Shown in pieces: positions 21,011 through 32,585 of a stretch of DNA of 64,000 bases. A program made the position numbers and the translations under genes. The stretch is from assembly GCA_009760855.2 (NCBI GenBank), contig WPIO01000129.1, positions 722,001 through 786,000 of the forward strand. The letters run 5' to 3'. Every line of letters begins with the position of its first letter. Within the stretch, counting starts at the first letter, position 1. The notes beneath the pieces are model-generated. The model had not been told where the DNA came from and ran no database searches. It saw only the letters and a list, made by a program, of their open reading frames with translations. The stretch is from Cristatella mucedo. Taxonomy: Eukaryota; Bryozoa; Phylactolaemata; Cristatellidae.

Positions 21011-21379
21011 AGGCACACAAATCCCGGCAATTTCGATCGTCGACAACAACTTGCTATCGCACGGGGCTAATAAGAGTAACTTCACCAGTGTCTATTTTCG
21101 AAAAAACTGCATAAAATGACCTGTACATGTGTAGGAAGTCTGAACCATTCTCCCGATACATTGAGAAGTGCGCCTCGCTGTGTGCTTCTCAACTACCCGT
21201 CAGGCCAAGCCTACGGCCAGCGTCGCACAGTACATCCTGTACATACGCGCCGAGTGTATTTACTTATAATTCACCGAGCCTCTAGCTCACAATCTAATCG
21301 ACGACCACCTAGGTGGAAGATGGGCTGCGACAGTCCAAATATCCGTTGGGTACATACGTCGTTGCTATGACTACGTCAT

Positions 21380-22625
21380 TACTCTCGTAATGTCGATGCA
21401 ATCGTATACAATAAATAGATTCTCAGCGGCACTTGCGGTTCTTGCGACAGTCCGCATCTCCGCGACGTTCTCTACGGGAAATGCTTTTGAAAGGCGCCAA
21501 CTGCGTTCGCCGGCTTGCCGCCTCGATGCATGCATGGGAAAGTGTGCATCGCCGGAAGTGCGGGCGGAAGTCGAGCAGCCGCAAGCCTCGGTCGCTGCAG
21601 CGTCTCACCGAAACGTACAGCACCGTTCAGCTGTCTACGCCGAGAATACGTCGAGCCTTTTGTGAGAGGTGAGAGCATTCACCCTTACGACTCTCTCGCG
21701 GGGGCAGGTCTTTCTTGCAGCAGGACGAAGCCAGCCGAAATCGGCAAGTACTGCGGCAGATGCAGTAGACCGCGACGAGGGCCTCGCGTGTCCTCGGAAG
21801 GGACTGCCGTTACAAATGCGCCGCAACGGCGCCGGAACGAAAGCCCTTTTCCACAAACGTACTGCACGCACTTCTTGGGTCTCCGTCCTTGCAGACGGAG
21901 CACGGCCGATAGCGGTAAAGCTTACGCCTAGAAGCTGGCGGCTAGCGAGTCGCAGGCCCCCCCCCCCCGCCAAAACGAGGCGCAGCGCACGCGGACGCTA
22001 GCTAAGCAGGGCACCAATCAAGAGCACGCGCGACTTGGCAAGAAATGAATTAAATACCTGGCGCGCGCGACCTTCCAGCGGACTTGGCTCAGTTGACTAA
22101 GTGCAGCCATCCTCCGGGCAATGCGACGGCGCTCGCAGCGGCTTTAGCCAAAGCTTCCGTTCGATAGAAAGAAAGAAAAGACTAAAGGTGAACGCCTCGC
22201 TCGAGCCGAGCGCTCGGCGCATCGCTGCCCCACTTCGAATGGACGTCGTCGTTCGATGTCGCATTCGGCGCGTGCGCTACGGCGGCTACGCGTCTGTCTC
22301 CTCGGCGGTCTGCCACGCGAAGCCGGCGGCGTGGCAGTCGTCTCCGCTACTTCCGGTACTTCCGGTACTTCCGCAACTCCGTTCACTTGCGGCTACTTCG
22401 CGCTTACCTTGTGTCGCCGTCGTCGGGGCCGCTGCGGCAAACATGGGTGGAGTTCGAGCGCAGCGTTCCGACACCCTTCGGAGGAGCAGACGCAGCACCT
22501 CCTTCCGCGTGCGGGCGCAGCGACGCTTGAAAAAATCGGCTACCGGAGAAGAGCCGACGAGCAGGGAATGGATCGTTACCGATACGCTCCCGTGAATAGC
22601 CGTGATAGTCGGGCTAATGAATAAA
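21380..22625. other. GC/CpG-rich island without recognised gene
   Basis: GC- and CpG-dense sequence with many overlapping open frames on both strands, an effect of few stop codons in GC-rich DNA. No frame has a recognisable domain. It contains C12 at 21957-21968 and a short tandem CTTCCGGTACTTCCGGTA at 22351. It could be a promoter and first exon of a gene not resolved here. Confidence 0.4.
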
Positions 22626-23839
22626 CCATTGCCGCCTTAAATGTATCTTTATCGACCATCTGGCCAGACCATCTAATAGCCTCAAATTAACTCAGCGGTT
22701 GGAGACGAAGACTTTTTGCAAGATGCGGCGCTTTTAAAAGTCGGCGAAAGTAAAACACTTATGGCAGTAGCTGAGCGAAGATCAATTTGCGCCTGCGTCA
22801 TTTCCCGGAGAACAAGATCTCGCGTCACACCTCTGTGAGATTTTGTCCTCAAATTCCACATGTGAAGGCGGTCATTGATTCCAACTCTCGATATAGCCCC
22901 CTGTATTGTTACGACCGCCCGCGCTGTCGGGGTCTTGAGCTAGCGAGTCATTCGCTGCGAGCAGAGGCGTAGCGAGGGGTGGGCAGTGGAGGGGGAGGGA
23001 CAGGTGTCCCCGGACGCCAAGGCCAAGGGGGCGCCTCAAGCAAAATGAAAAAATTAATATTAAAATCATTTATTATTTAATTATAATTTTATATTTAAAT
23101 TTAATATTTAAAAATGGTAAAATTATGCATATTTTTTAAGTTTTTATGTGAGAATGCCAATTTTGTATTCACAAGCAACTCCTCGTTTCAATGGACTTGA
23201 CTAATCCTGGCTGAGCTTGCTAAGCCTATTTTACAGACTTTGACCCAGCTGCTGCCTGACGCTCTGGCGGCACGCACGCGACGACATGGAAATACCGTGG
23301 GGCTTCCACCACCTTGCATTCGGCTGGCAGAGCAATATGCACACGGCCGTTCACTACTCGTTCACCCCCAGCGGCCGCGTTACAATTGCCCCCCCCCGTC
23401 CGCTTGCCGCAGCCTGCCTGCCTACAGCGGGCTGCGTCGCGTCAAAGGCGAGCCCGGCCTGCTATACCGCGCGTCCAGGGTGGCTCAGGTCAGCCACGGT
23501 CAGGTCAGGCAAGGGTCAGCCATTGTGCCTTCGCTTAGCATCGCCGATATGAGCGGAATTTTGCATAACTATGTGCGATAGTGACTACGGTGTGACTTTT
23601 GACCCGGCTACGCTATAAGGCTTGTGCCTGACCGACCGGAGTCGCTCTCCTGGAGCCACGGTCTGCCGGTCGGTGAGCGAAGCGCTGAGCTCGAGCTGCT
23701 TTGGGCTTTTACTAATACGGCTTTGTTGCTAGCGCTGAGCAGCACAGAATATCATAACGCTCTGTGTTGTTAACGCTAGCGTATTGCTAGCTTCAGCTCT
23801 CTGCGAATCGCACGCGTTACGCTGCTACGCGAAATAGTA

Positions 23840-24310
23840 AGGGTTTCGTGCTTGAGGAACCGGACCAGCCTAGCCATAGTATCTTCTCTCCCACCAAACT
23901 AAGCTTCGCAAACCCCCCCTCCGCTTTTTGGAATCTGATCGTTTAAATGTACCTTGTATGAATCTCATATCCTTTAGAGACTGCGCCTTTAGTTCGTATG
24001 CTCCCAAAGCCTGGAGCTCGCTTCCGACGGGCGTCACGACGTCCTCTGACATGACGACATTTGAAATCAAGCTAAAAAAATAGCATTTATTTGTCGCAGC
24101 ATTTAGTGGGTCCGTGTGATCCGTTCTTTGGGTGCTTATGAGTGCTGACACTGGGCATGCTGCCCCTAACCACATTTGCTTGCCGATCGTATATATGTCA
24201 TCTATTACCGCGTTATGTATGCTGTCATAGAGAATGTCACCACCAACCATTCGATCGTGCTCCCTAAGCAGCGAATGTAAATGCTGCCTAAAAGGCCTAG
24301 TGGTGCCCGA
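23840..24310 (+). mobile_element. LINE 3' end, plus orientation
   Basis: Contains AGCATTTAGTGGGTCCGTGT, GGTGCTTATGAGTGCTGACA, CATGCTGCCCCTAACC and CATTCGATCGTGCTCCC. These are the plus-sense 3' UTR words of the LINE family, preceded by a diverged RT C-terminus (TCCCAAAGCCTGGAGCTCGC). The final (ATT)n is not preserved. Confidence 0.7.
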
Positions 24311-24779
24311 GCACAGAAAGAACGAGAGAAGAAAACAAAGCCGGAGACGCAGCGAAGACACGGAAAACACAGGGAAAATGTTGACAATCACATAGAGAAT
24401 GGGTAAAAGAGAAAAGTTTGAGGACGACGAAAGCAAGCAGGACGGAGAGAAGAAGCCAAGAGCCGGATGAAAGAGGGAAGGAAAGAAAGAGGCAGAAAGC
24501 ATGACACAAACTGGAGAAGCAAAAGCTCTGCTAGGTGATGGCTTCATGACAAAAATAAAAGCTTTGCTCTGTGAAGACAAAGACCATTTGAAACATATGG
24601 GAATGCAACCACTACCACAAGAGGAGAAGACAAGGAGTCTTTTGCAATTTTCCCAGGTGCTGACCCTGAATGATATATTGGCTACTTGAGGTTTGACAGA
24701 ACCTGTGCTTTGCCCGTCATTCAGAAGCTACTTCGAACTGAACTGATACTGCGAGGATCAAGCCGGTCTCCGAACAAAG

Positions 24780-26940
24780 AAAGTTCATTATCTGGAAAAT
24801 GTGGTCGAGCTATTGAGCACAGCCTGGTTCAAGAGGCAACTTTCTAATGGGCATGAAGTTAGCAGGACCTGGCCGGTATTATGTCCCTCAAAACGGTCGG
24901 AATAGTGCTTCTGTTATTTGCTCTGCCCTGTGTCCACCCAAAATTCCCGATCGTCATCAGTTGAATTGGCAACAGGGTTTTCCACTGGAAGAAACCTGAC
25001 AAACTAATTGCCCATGAAAACAGCCAGGCTTTTCACCACAGAGAAAGGAGCACAGAGGAGGAGACCACTCAAACGAAGTGGAGTAGAAACCGCAGCTGCT
25101 GCTGAGGCACAGACGACGAATCGGAAAAACAACGACGGCAAGAAGTCGTAAAGAGAGTGCTCAGCTCCATCAAGCTTTGGTTTCTCAAAATCTGGAATTG
25201 CGTGGTCACCGAGAAGAGTCCTGGCCTGGGTGGTGAGAAAAACTTTGGAAACTTCTTGAGACTTCTTCATCTTCTAGCTCAGTTAGATCCTCTTCTAAAA
25301 TCCCACCTGGACCACGCCACAAAGAGTCAAAAGTCAGTCTCTTATCAGTATCATCAAGCCCTAAACGAGTTCCTTAGTATACTTGCATCCAAAGTCAGAC
25401 ACAAGCTACTCAGCAACCAACGGCTTAACGAGTGCTGTAGAATTCTGCTTGACTCAACTCCTGATCTGGCACACCGCAGCAGATGTCTGGTGTCATTAGA
25501 TATGTCTCTTTTGATTTTGCCAACACAACAGCCATCATCAAAGAGTCTTTCCTGGGCTTTCTTCAAATCTACGCCAAAGATGGTGCGGCAATTGAGCGTC
25601 TCATCTTGGATGAACTCGAATCTGACAGATTTTCTTTGCAAGATTGCAGGTAGCCGTGCTGCGACAATTCAGCAGTCATGTCTGGCCATTTGTCAGGTTC
25701 CAAAAAAAGAATAATGTCCATAAATAAAAAAGACAGTATCGTAAACTGTGATAACCACAGCTTGAACCTGGCTGGAGTTTATGCTGCAAGCCAAGATTCC
25801 GTTGTCATTACCTTTTTGGAACAATAGAGAGCACCTACTTTTTCCTTTTTAAGATCAACTCTGAGGTGGGGAGAACTGAAGAAAGACTTAGACAAAAGAC
25901 TGTCAAACGAGACTCTACAACACAGGGTGAAGTGCAAGAGTGGAGCCTGAGAAAAGTATCAATGATGGACTGGACATCATTGTAGGTTTCTTTGGAGCAA
26001 CTTTCTGAGGACGCGAGTGGAACACTTGAAACAAGAACGGGAGCTGGCAGTTTCCTATGTTTTACCTTGAACTGTAACTTTTGTGGCTGTGTTGTCACTT
26101 TGATAATGTAATGTAATGTATCTTCGTCAGTAACTCCACAAAGCCATATAGACTAAATGAGTGTTATGCAGGAGGATTTCGTATAGCGCACTCACAGCCT
26201 AAGCCGCTTTCGGTAGGCATTTGTAGCCAACAGACCTACAGCATAAGACGCGTTCAGAAGAGACTACCGGATCCAAAGATAAAATTCAGGGACGCCTCTT
26301 TTAACCTCCAATTTTTTGAGAGTTGTCAAGACTTCGAGAAGACCTGTGCCAAGAATCACTAGAAGATGCCAAAAAGAGATTTGAATTGCGTGGAGTTACG
26401 GTTGAACGAAGAATCCTCCGAAGGACACAGACGCCTGAAAAATTCTCTCGTGATGTCGGTCTCTCAGCAGAGAAAAAGACTTCAAGAGCATTGAAGGTCA
26501 GCATATACTATTTCCGACAAGAAACTATAGATACGTTTAACCGTCTCATAGATCTTGATGCCAATTTCGGTTTCTTGTTGGAAGTTGAGCAGCTTTTGAA
26601 GGCACTTGACCACACCAAACTCCACCAGAAATGTCTAGGTCCTTGAGTCTTCTATTGTTCAGACAGTGATGGAATAGATCTGTACAACAAAATGCTTTAC
26701 TGTTACATTCTTCTTGCCACACGTCATGACTCGGCACAAAAGGCCCTCCTGGAACTCATCTCTTTCATTGTCAGTTACGGAAAAGACGTGCTTCCTAATT
26801 TGAGAGTTGCCTTGCAATTTCTATAAACCATAGCTATATTAGTAGCAAGTTGAGAACGTTCCTGTAGCAAGCTAAAGATAATCCCGTCTTATCTACGAGC
26901 ATCATTGGGGCAAGATCGGATCTCTGATTTGGCCTAGTTA
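24780..26940 (+). pseudogene. hAT transposase relic (TTF finger, DUF4371, dimerisation domain)
   Basis: Pieces in several plus-strand frames follow the order of ZMYM1-like hAT transposases: a weak TTF-type zinc-finger region (24830-25030); GHREESWPGW near 25205; IRYVSFDFANTTAIIKESFL and LDELESDRFSLQDC (DUF4371, 25490-25650); VNCDNHSLNLAG near 25740; EDLCQESLEDAKKRFE and ERRILRRTQTPEKF (26330-26450). The C-terminal hAT dimerisation region (LPNLRVALQFL, then SYLRASLGQDRISDL) is at 26790-26930. Numerous frameshifts and an inserted 125-bp repeat make it non-functional. Confidence 0.78.
26108..26240 (-). repeat. 125-bp dispersed repeat, copy 2, inside the hAT relic
   Basis: Same unit as 19015-19145 and in the same orientation. 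It separates two transposase segments of the hAT relic, so it inserted after the hAT had arrived. Confidence 0.65.
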
Positions 26941-27239
26941 AGCATGGAAAAAAACTGGAAAATATTTACTTTCAAGCTGTAGGAGATCAGCTTGCCACGT
27001 TCAAGGCCAGAAATATTCACATAAGTTAAAGCTGCGATAGCTACCTTGTACCCACACTACAATTAATAAAACTGTCTCGACTTAATAAGCATGCTAGCGT
27101 GTGTTTTTGCATTTCACCCCTGCTGTGGAGCTGTTTTGCAGCAATTTCTGACCAAGGCATCCGTGTAGCTTTGTCCTAGATTTAGCATTTGTAACAGCTT
27201 TTTAGGCGCCATTTGTAGCTTTGTCCCCCCCCCCCGAGC

Positions 27240-27450
27240 GCCCAAAGATCTCACTCACTCACTGGGCCTCTGGCTGCGGTCACTGCTCGCCCTAGCGGCG
27301 CTCGCTGCGAGTCGCTCGCTCGCAGACTCGCGACAAGTGCAACTCGGAGCTGCCACGTTTCAGTGGCAGCTCCGAGTTGCAAACGCTGCGTCGGTGCGCG
27401 CAGCGTCGATGCGGCGCGGCAACGGCAATCGAGAGGGGCAATAGCTTAAT
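27240..27450. other. GC-rich segment with perfect hairpin
   Basis: Contains a perfect inverted repeat, 27338-27356 against 27363-27381, with 19-bp arms and a 6-base loop. It also has short GCTCGCTCGC-type direct repeats. No gene recognised. Confidence 0.6.
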
Positions 27451-27639
27451 ATAGTAAATACGCATTGTCGATGCTGACCAGTATCAAGCCAGTCTCTGGC
27501 GGGCGGGTCTCTGCATGTGACTGCGACTCCGTTTACCTTCAATCACGTAATGCTACCATTGCCCAGCTCGCGCAACTAAGGAAACCCCAACACAGTTGGT
27601 CCACGTATTTTTTACTATCGCGTCTCTACTTTTTTAACT

Positions 27640-28820
27640 CACTCCTTTCAGTTCTTCTCACCGTGGGATAGGACGCTCAAAGATGCTGCTAAGCTCGGCA
27701 GCTGGGCCTTTCTGTCGTAAACGTTGCCACTGCCACATTACAGCGCCTCTATGTGAACATCGCAGGCTCTTAATCAATCAGTGGAATGGCTTCAAGGTCA
27801 TATCATTCTCGATCATATCAGGTCCGTTAAAATCCCCGCATCGACCTATCGCTATTTGAAATAATGTTATAATAATAATGACAATGACACACTTGATAAA
27901 CACCGACTCGGTGGCCTCTCCTGCCGCCACACTGCGCTCTGTTCTGATTTGGTTCCCTTCAGCTCTTACATATCTAAAGCATTAAAACTGGCTGCCGATT
28001 GACGTCACATCTTTCCTTAACTTTGATGAGGTTTACAACGAACTATAAACGCACTCTTTCTCCCCCCCCCCGTTCTGATTACCCCGCACACCGTGCGACA
28101 AGTCCGTGCGACTCGTCCTTCTGGGCTTCTTATGGGTATAGCGCTGGTTTATGTCATAATCCCCAATTGGTGTATGTGCTCTAGTTTCTAAGCCACGCGA
28201 AAGGCCTAGAAAGCAATATTTTTCTCTCGGAGTGCTACTTGAATGTTTTATTGTTCTTATTATTTTTCTTAAGAGGACATGATGGGGTGCTAGCTGGTTC
28301 TGTCGGACCGCTAGCCCCGAGACAATCGTCGGTAGCAGATCGTTGGTATCGGTAGGTGCCGTTGAATAAATTCAGGATTTAACCAGGCTTTCGTCGAGTG
28401 GGCGTGAATATGGCAAGCGAGGGGTTTTTTGAAGAGGTGCGTCTCCGTAAGCATTTGTAATCACTTTCCTTAATTAACCTTGGGGATTAGACGAGCAGCG
28501 GAGCGATTTAGCACAAGCCGGGCGGCGAGTTCAGAGCTTCTCCTGAGCACTCTCGGGCTGCACCCAAGCAAAGTAAAGTGCTTTTGCTTTCGTGAGATCC
28601 TAAGCTCGCTGTGCAACCTGAAAACGGTCTCCGACGCAATGGCCGCACCATCATGCAACGACGGAGTCGCAGCTTTCATCTTCGCCTGTCAATCATTCAG
28701 CCTCGGGCGGCGGCTCTCACCGTCCGTCCGTCGCCCGAGTTTCGCCAAAAAAAGCGAGTTTAGTCAGTTTGCTCCTCCGTCGCTAGGCTATTCGACCGAT
28801 TTAGCACTACGGGCACTGAA
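27640..28820 (+). repeat. Unclassified dispersed repeat, copy 2
   Basis: Diverged homologue of 40100-41400. Shared words include GGATTTAACCAGGCTTTCGT, GAGTGGGCGTGAATATG, CACAAGCCGGGCG, GGCTGCACCCAAG and TTCAGCCTCGGGC. This copy lacks the SINE found at 40926-41076, so it shows the empty site. C10 is at 28062-28071. At 27865-27905 there is a short piece resembling a LINE tail (AATAATAATGACAATGACAC). Class unknown. Confidence 0.6.
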
Positions 28821-28829
28821 ACGCTAGTG

Positions 28830-29850
28830 TGCGCATCAGGTATGGCATGGCGTTAGCGTTAGTCTTGACTGCCGGACGTTTGGTAGTCGCGACTAGTTCT
28901 AGCTGCCTGCGTCAGCGAAAGTGCGACTCGAGTGACTCCAACGAGACGACACTTCGCTCCAGCGACGGCCACCGACGACGACCAACGACGCTCCATTCCT
29001 GCTTCGGGCTTCACGTGGCTTACGCCACGCGTGCTCTGCCGGCTAGCAGACCGAACCTGCGGATCGAGCACTGCACGACGGAACGCCGCCAAAAAAATGA
29101 TGCCTCACCTCATCTGCGAAACGTCGAAGAGACGGCTGCGGCGGCGTCGGAAGCAGAGGCAGATAGTCGTCGCGCCCGCTTGACTCGCTAGATGCATCAT
29201 TTACGGAGCCACATTAGCTCTGGCTGATTGATTAAGCAATTAGATCGTGCCAGCGGAGCGTGCAGGCTCAAAAACCGGGGCGGTGCGGCGCCGCCGCGCT
29301 ACGCCCGATCTTGAGGCGCTCGGTGCGAGCGATATCATCGACAAACACGCTACATCTGCGTGAGGCGCAATACGCTGCCTCGGGTGAGCATGTACCCCAC
29401 CGAGTGAGCTACTTTGTCGCGCTGCCAGAGGGGTCAAGGTGAACTCGCACTGCTAGCAATGGCGGTCAGTAGAGCGCGCGCCACGTTAGCGAGCGGACAT
29501 GGCGGCCTGCTAACACGACGTGCGCTTCGGCGTCATCCGCGGTAATAGGCTTCAATTGCTCTTCGGGTTGCTCAAGACAATACGACGACGCACGATATCT
29601 GTCAATGCAGCCCCTCCCACTCTGCATTCGAGCGCTAGCCTACCAAAACTAGCAGCAGCTTGGCACCATCGGCCTGCATAAACGTAAATTCTAATACCGC
29701 CCAGTAGCCTACAGTCACTCGAACCACGAGTACTTAGCGAGCGACGGATTAGGCGGCGGGCAACGGGCTCAAAAGTATCGCAGTGACATTGCCGCGAAAC
29801 CTGACTGCTCGGATGCGCTGCCCGCAGAGACATTGAGGGTGCCATTGTTA
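28830..29850. other. GC-rich stretch, no gene recognised
   Basis: Overlapping frames on both strands (28829-29191, 28859-29092, 29240-29437, 29552-29845) are rich in Ala, Arg and Ser with no domain, as expected by chance in GC-rich DNA. Possible CpG island. Confidence 0.35.
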
Positions 29851-30560
29851 GTTAGTGCATCTGAACAAGAGCGTCGGGTAGGCAAGTGCTCGCGGAAGCC
29901 ACTTTGGGCGAGTTTTTACCGCACGCTGAGCCCGCCGAGCCCCTGGGTCACGCGCCTGGATCACGTGCCAATGACAGATGCAGCACGCACACAGTAGTAA
30001 TACAGCAATGCATCTCTATGAATATTGACGCGGGTCCGCATGAGGGCCACTATGCCAACCGCAATAATAGTAAAATTCTTATGAGTGTGTATGTATACAT
30101 GTGCATATCGCAAAACGTTTAGTGTACATACGTATGTCACAAAGCATGTTTCTATAAATACATTCAAATGCAAAAGTATTTGGACGGTCCAGATTTGCTC
30201 CATTTACCCTCTTTTCCTGGGCCACCGACTGGACTTAGGCTGAGTTGCTTGTTCTGTCAGCCAATTTATTGGATGTCCAAGTAAGAATTGCCGCGTCAGT
30301 TGGGCAACCTATGGAAAATGTGCCCAAAATGAGCAAAATAACCCTTAAATACCATAAAAAGGGCCAAAAAATGTTTGCCAAAATTTGAGCCTCGAGAAAG
30401 AAAAAACCTTCTCTTCATCGGTCAACGCTGGAATCTCGAGGCTGCAGACGTGCGGGAACTGTAAAGTAAATCCGTTGAGGATTAATTATTTCTTCGGAAA
30501 AAAGCCCGCCAGTCATGCTGTATGTCCCGCGCTTAAGAGTTCGGGAGGGGTTGAATCATG
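29851..30560. other. Unassigned stretch
   Basis: No gene, RNA or repeat relationship recognised. Confidence 0.4.
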
Positions 30561-32585
30561 GATAATAATAATAATAATAATATTGCACTTGATAGAGCGC
30601 CCTCAGAGAACTTAATTTCTCTCTAGGCGCTTTACATTTGCTGTAAAGTGAAATGCAATTGAATGGTAAGTAAAATCATGCTTGAAAAACAAACGAAATG
30701 AATAATATGGTTAGGGGTGACATGCACAGGGTCAGCATGCAAATGTGGTTAGTGGCAGCATGCACAGTGTCAGCACGCATAAGCACATCAAGGACGAATC
30801 ACAGGGACTCACTAAATGCTGTCCTAAATAGGTGTTTTCAGTTTCTTTTAAATGTGGTCAGGTCATGGGATGTTCTGACGCAGGTCGGGAGGGAGTTCCA
30901 GGCTTTGGGAGCATACGAACTAAATGCACGGTCTCCAAAGGATTTAAGGTTTGTATGAGGTACTTCCAGACTGTTGGATTCCGAAAAGCGGGTGGTACGA
31001 TGCTTGGCCTGATGGGGTAGTATATCTGACAGATAGGCTGGAGCCATAGAATGAAGGGACCTAAAAGTGAGCGACAAAACCTTGAAGTCAATCCTTTGCT
31101 TGACTGGTAGCAAGTGCAGGTCGGCGAGAAGTGGAGTAATGTGGCAACTGCGACGCTCACGACAGACAAGCCTAGCTGCAGAGTTTTGCACCAGCTGCAA
31201 TCGCCTGATCGCACATGCTGGTAGGCCAGTAAGCAGCGAGTTGCAGAAGTCGAGACGGCATGTCACGAATGCATGGACCAACTTGGACGTGGTATCCTTA
31301 TCTAAACAAGCCCGAATTTTAGCAATGTTATGAAGCTGAAAATAGGCAGATTTGACTGAGGAGCTGATGTGGTCGTCTAACGAGAGGTCGCTTTGGAATT
31401 TGACACCTAGATTTCGAGCTGATTCAACTGAAGATATGCTTGCAGAGCCAATTTTGAAAGTCAGCCTTTCCAATCTCTGAGTCACACTGGGTTTGCCCAT
31501 AACTAGTTAGTTAGTTTTATCATCGTTTAGTTTTAGAAAATTTGCTGCCATCCATGTGCGGATGTCATCAATGCATGCAGCAAGTGAGTTGAGAGAATTT
31601 GAGGTGCTCGAAGGCTGGGAGGGATCAGAGAATTTGAGGTGCTCGAAGGCTGGGAGGGATCAAAGCAAAGGTACAACTGAGTGTCATCCGCATAGAAGTG
31701 AAAACCTAGATTGTGCTTGGCAATCACATCAGCCAGAGGCAGAGTATAAACCGTGAAAAGAACTGGACCTAGCACAGAGCCCTGAGGTACTCCATATTTC
31801 AGAAGTACTTCAGATGATCTTTGTCCATTCACGTCAATACTCTGGACTCTCCCACTGAGATAGGACCTGAACCACTGCAGAGCAGTGCCAGTGATGCCCA
31901 GGCGAGATGAGAGGCGCTCTAGAAGTACTTTGTGATGGATGGTATCAAAAGCTGCCGAAAGATCGAGCAAAACAAGAAGAGACACTCTACCCATGTCTGC
32001 ATTTCTAAGTAGGGCGTTGTATACCCGAAGCAATGCTGACTCTGTGGAGTGATTAGCTCTAAAGCCAGACTGGAACTTACTAGCAAGGTGTGAGGTTTCG
32101 ATATACGAGTTCAGCTGGTCTGCCACGACCCGTTCCAGTGTCTTTGATAGGAATGGTAGAAGGGAGACTGGGCGGTAGTTGCTTAGGTTCTCTTGGTCTA
32201 GTGCAGCTTTCTTGAGAAGTGGCCTGACTACAGCTTTTTTGAAAGGTGCTGGGACCTGACCTGAGGCTAATGACATATTAATGATGTTGGTTATGCATGG
32301 CAGCAGCAGATCAATGCAACGTAGGAGCAGGACAGTGGGAATAAGGTCCAGAGGACTTGTTGTCTTCTTTGATTGAGATACGAACTTTAGGACTAGATCA
32401 CTAGTGACCTGCTTAAATGCAGACATTGAGGTGCAGCCAGGAACCGAGGAACAGCATTCTACTGGGGAGGTTGTCATCGCAGGGATGGATTCCCTGATCT
32501 TGTCTATCTTCTGCACAAAGAATCGAGAGAAGCGATCGGCTAGATCATCACAAGGATCATCAGGTAAGGAGCTAACCTGGGAACG
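30561..32585 (-). mobile_element. LINE copy 2, 5'-truncated, young
   Basis: Begins with AATAATAATAATAATAATA and the conserved tail. It then carries the 3' UTR and RT in two frames (32516-31533 and 31500-30838). The first has the palm motifs, including VLLDLSAAFDTIHH, YGVPQGSVLGPVLF and FYADDTQLYL. The frame break is caused by a 37-bp tandem duplication at about 31591-31662 that copy 1 lacks. By eye it is very similar to copy 1. It is truncated at 32585, exactly where the Tc1/mariner relic starts. Confidence 0.88.

Larger units (their letters stand above)
22964..27236 (+). mobile_element. Decayed hAT element (ZMYM1/DUF4371 type), copy A
   Basis: The coding remnant at 24780-26940 is flanked on the left by GCAGAGGCGTAGCGAGGGG, a typical hAT-like terminal motif, and GGGGGCGCCTCAAGC. 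On the right lies TTTTAGGCGCCATTTGTAGC before a C11 run. The two ends share GGCGCC-containing subterminal sequence in inverted orientation, which supports these limits only weakly. Nested inside are a LINE end (23840-24310), an AT-rich block (23040-23150) and the 125-bp repeat (26108-26236). Confidence 0.5.

Noticed and set aside
22101-22624. A 164-codon ORF overlapped by a 122-codon ORF
   Set aside because: Overlapping frames on both strands in GC-rich DNA; neither resembles a known protein.
23870-24580. Minus-strand 236-codon ORF
   Set aside because: It runs antisense through a LINE 3' end and low-complexity flank; the Phe/Leu/Ser-rich part is a by-product of purine-rich plus-strand sequence.
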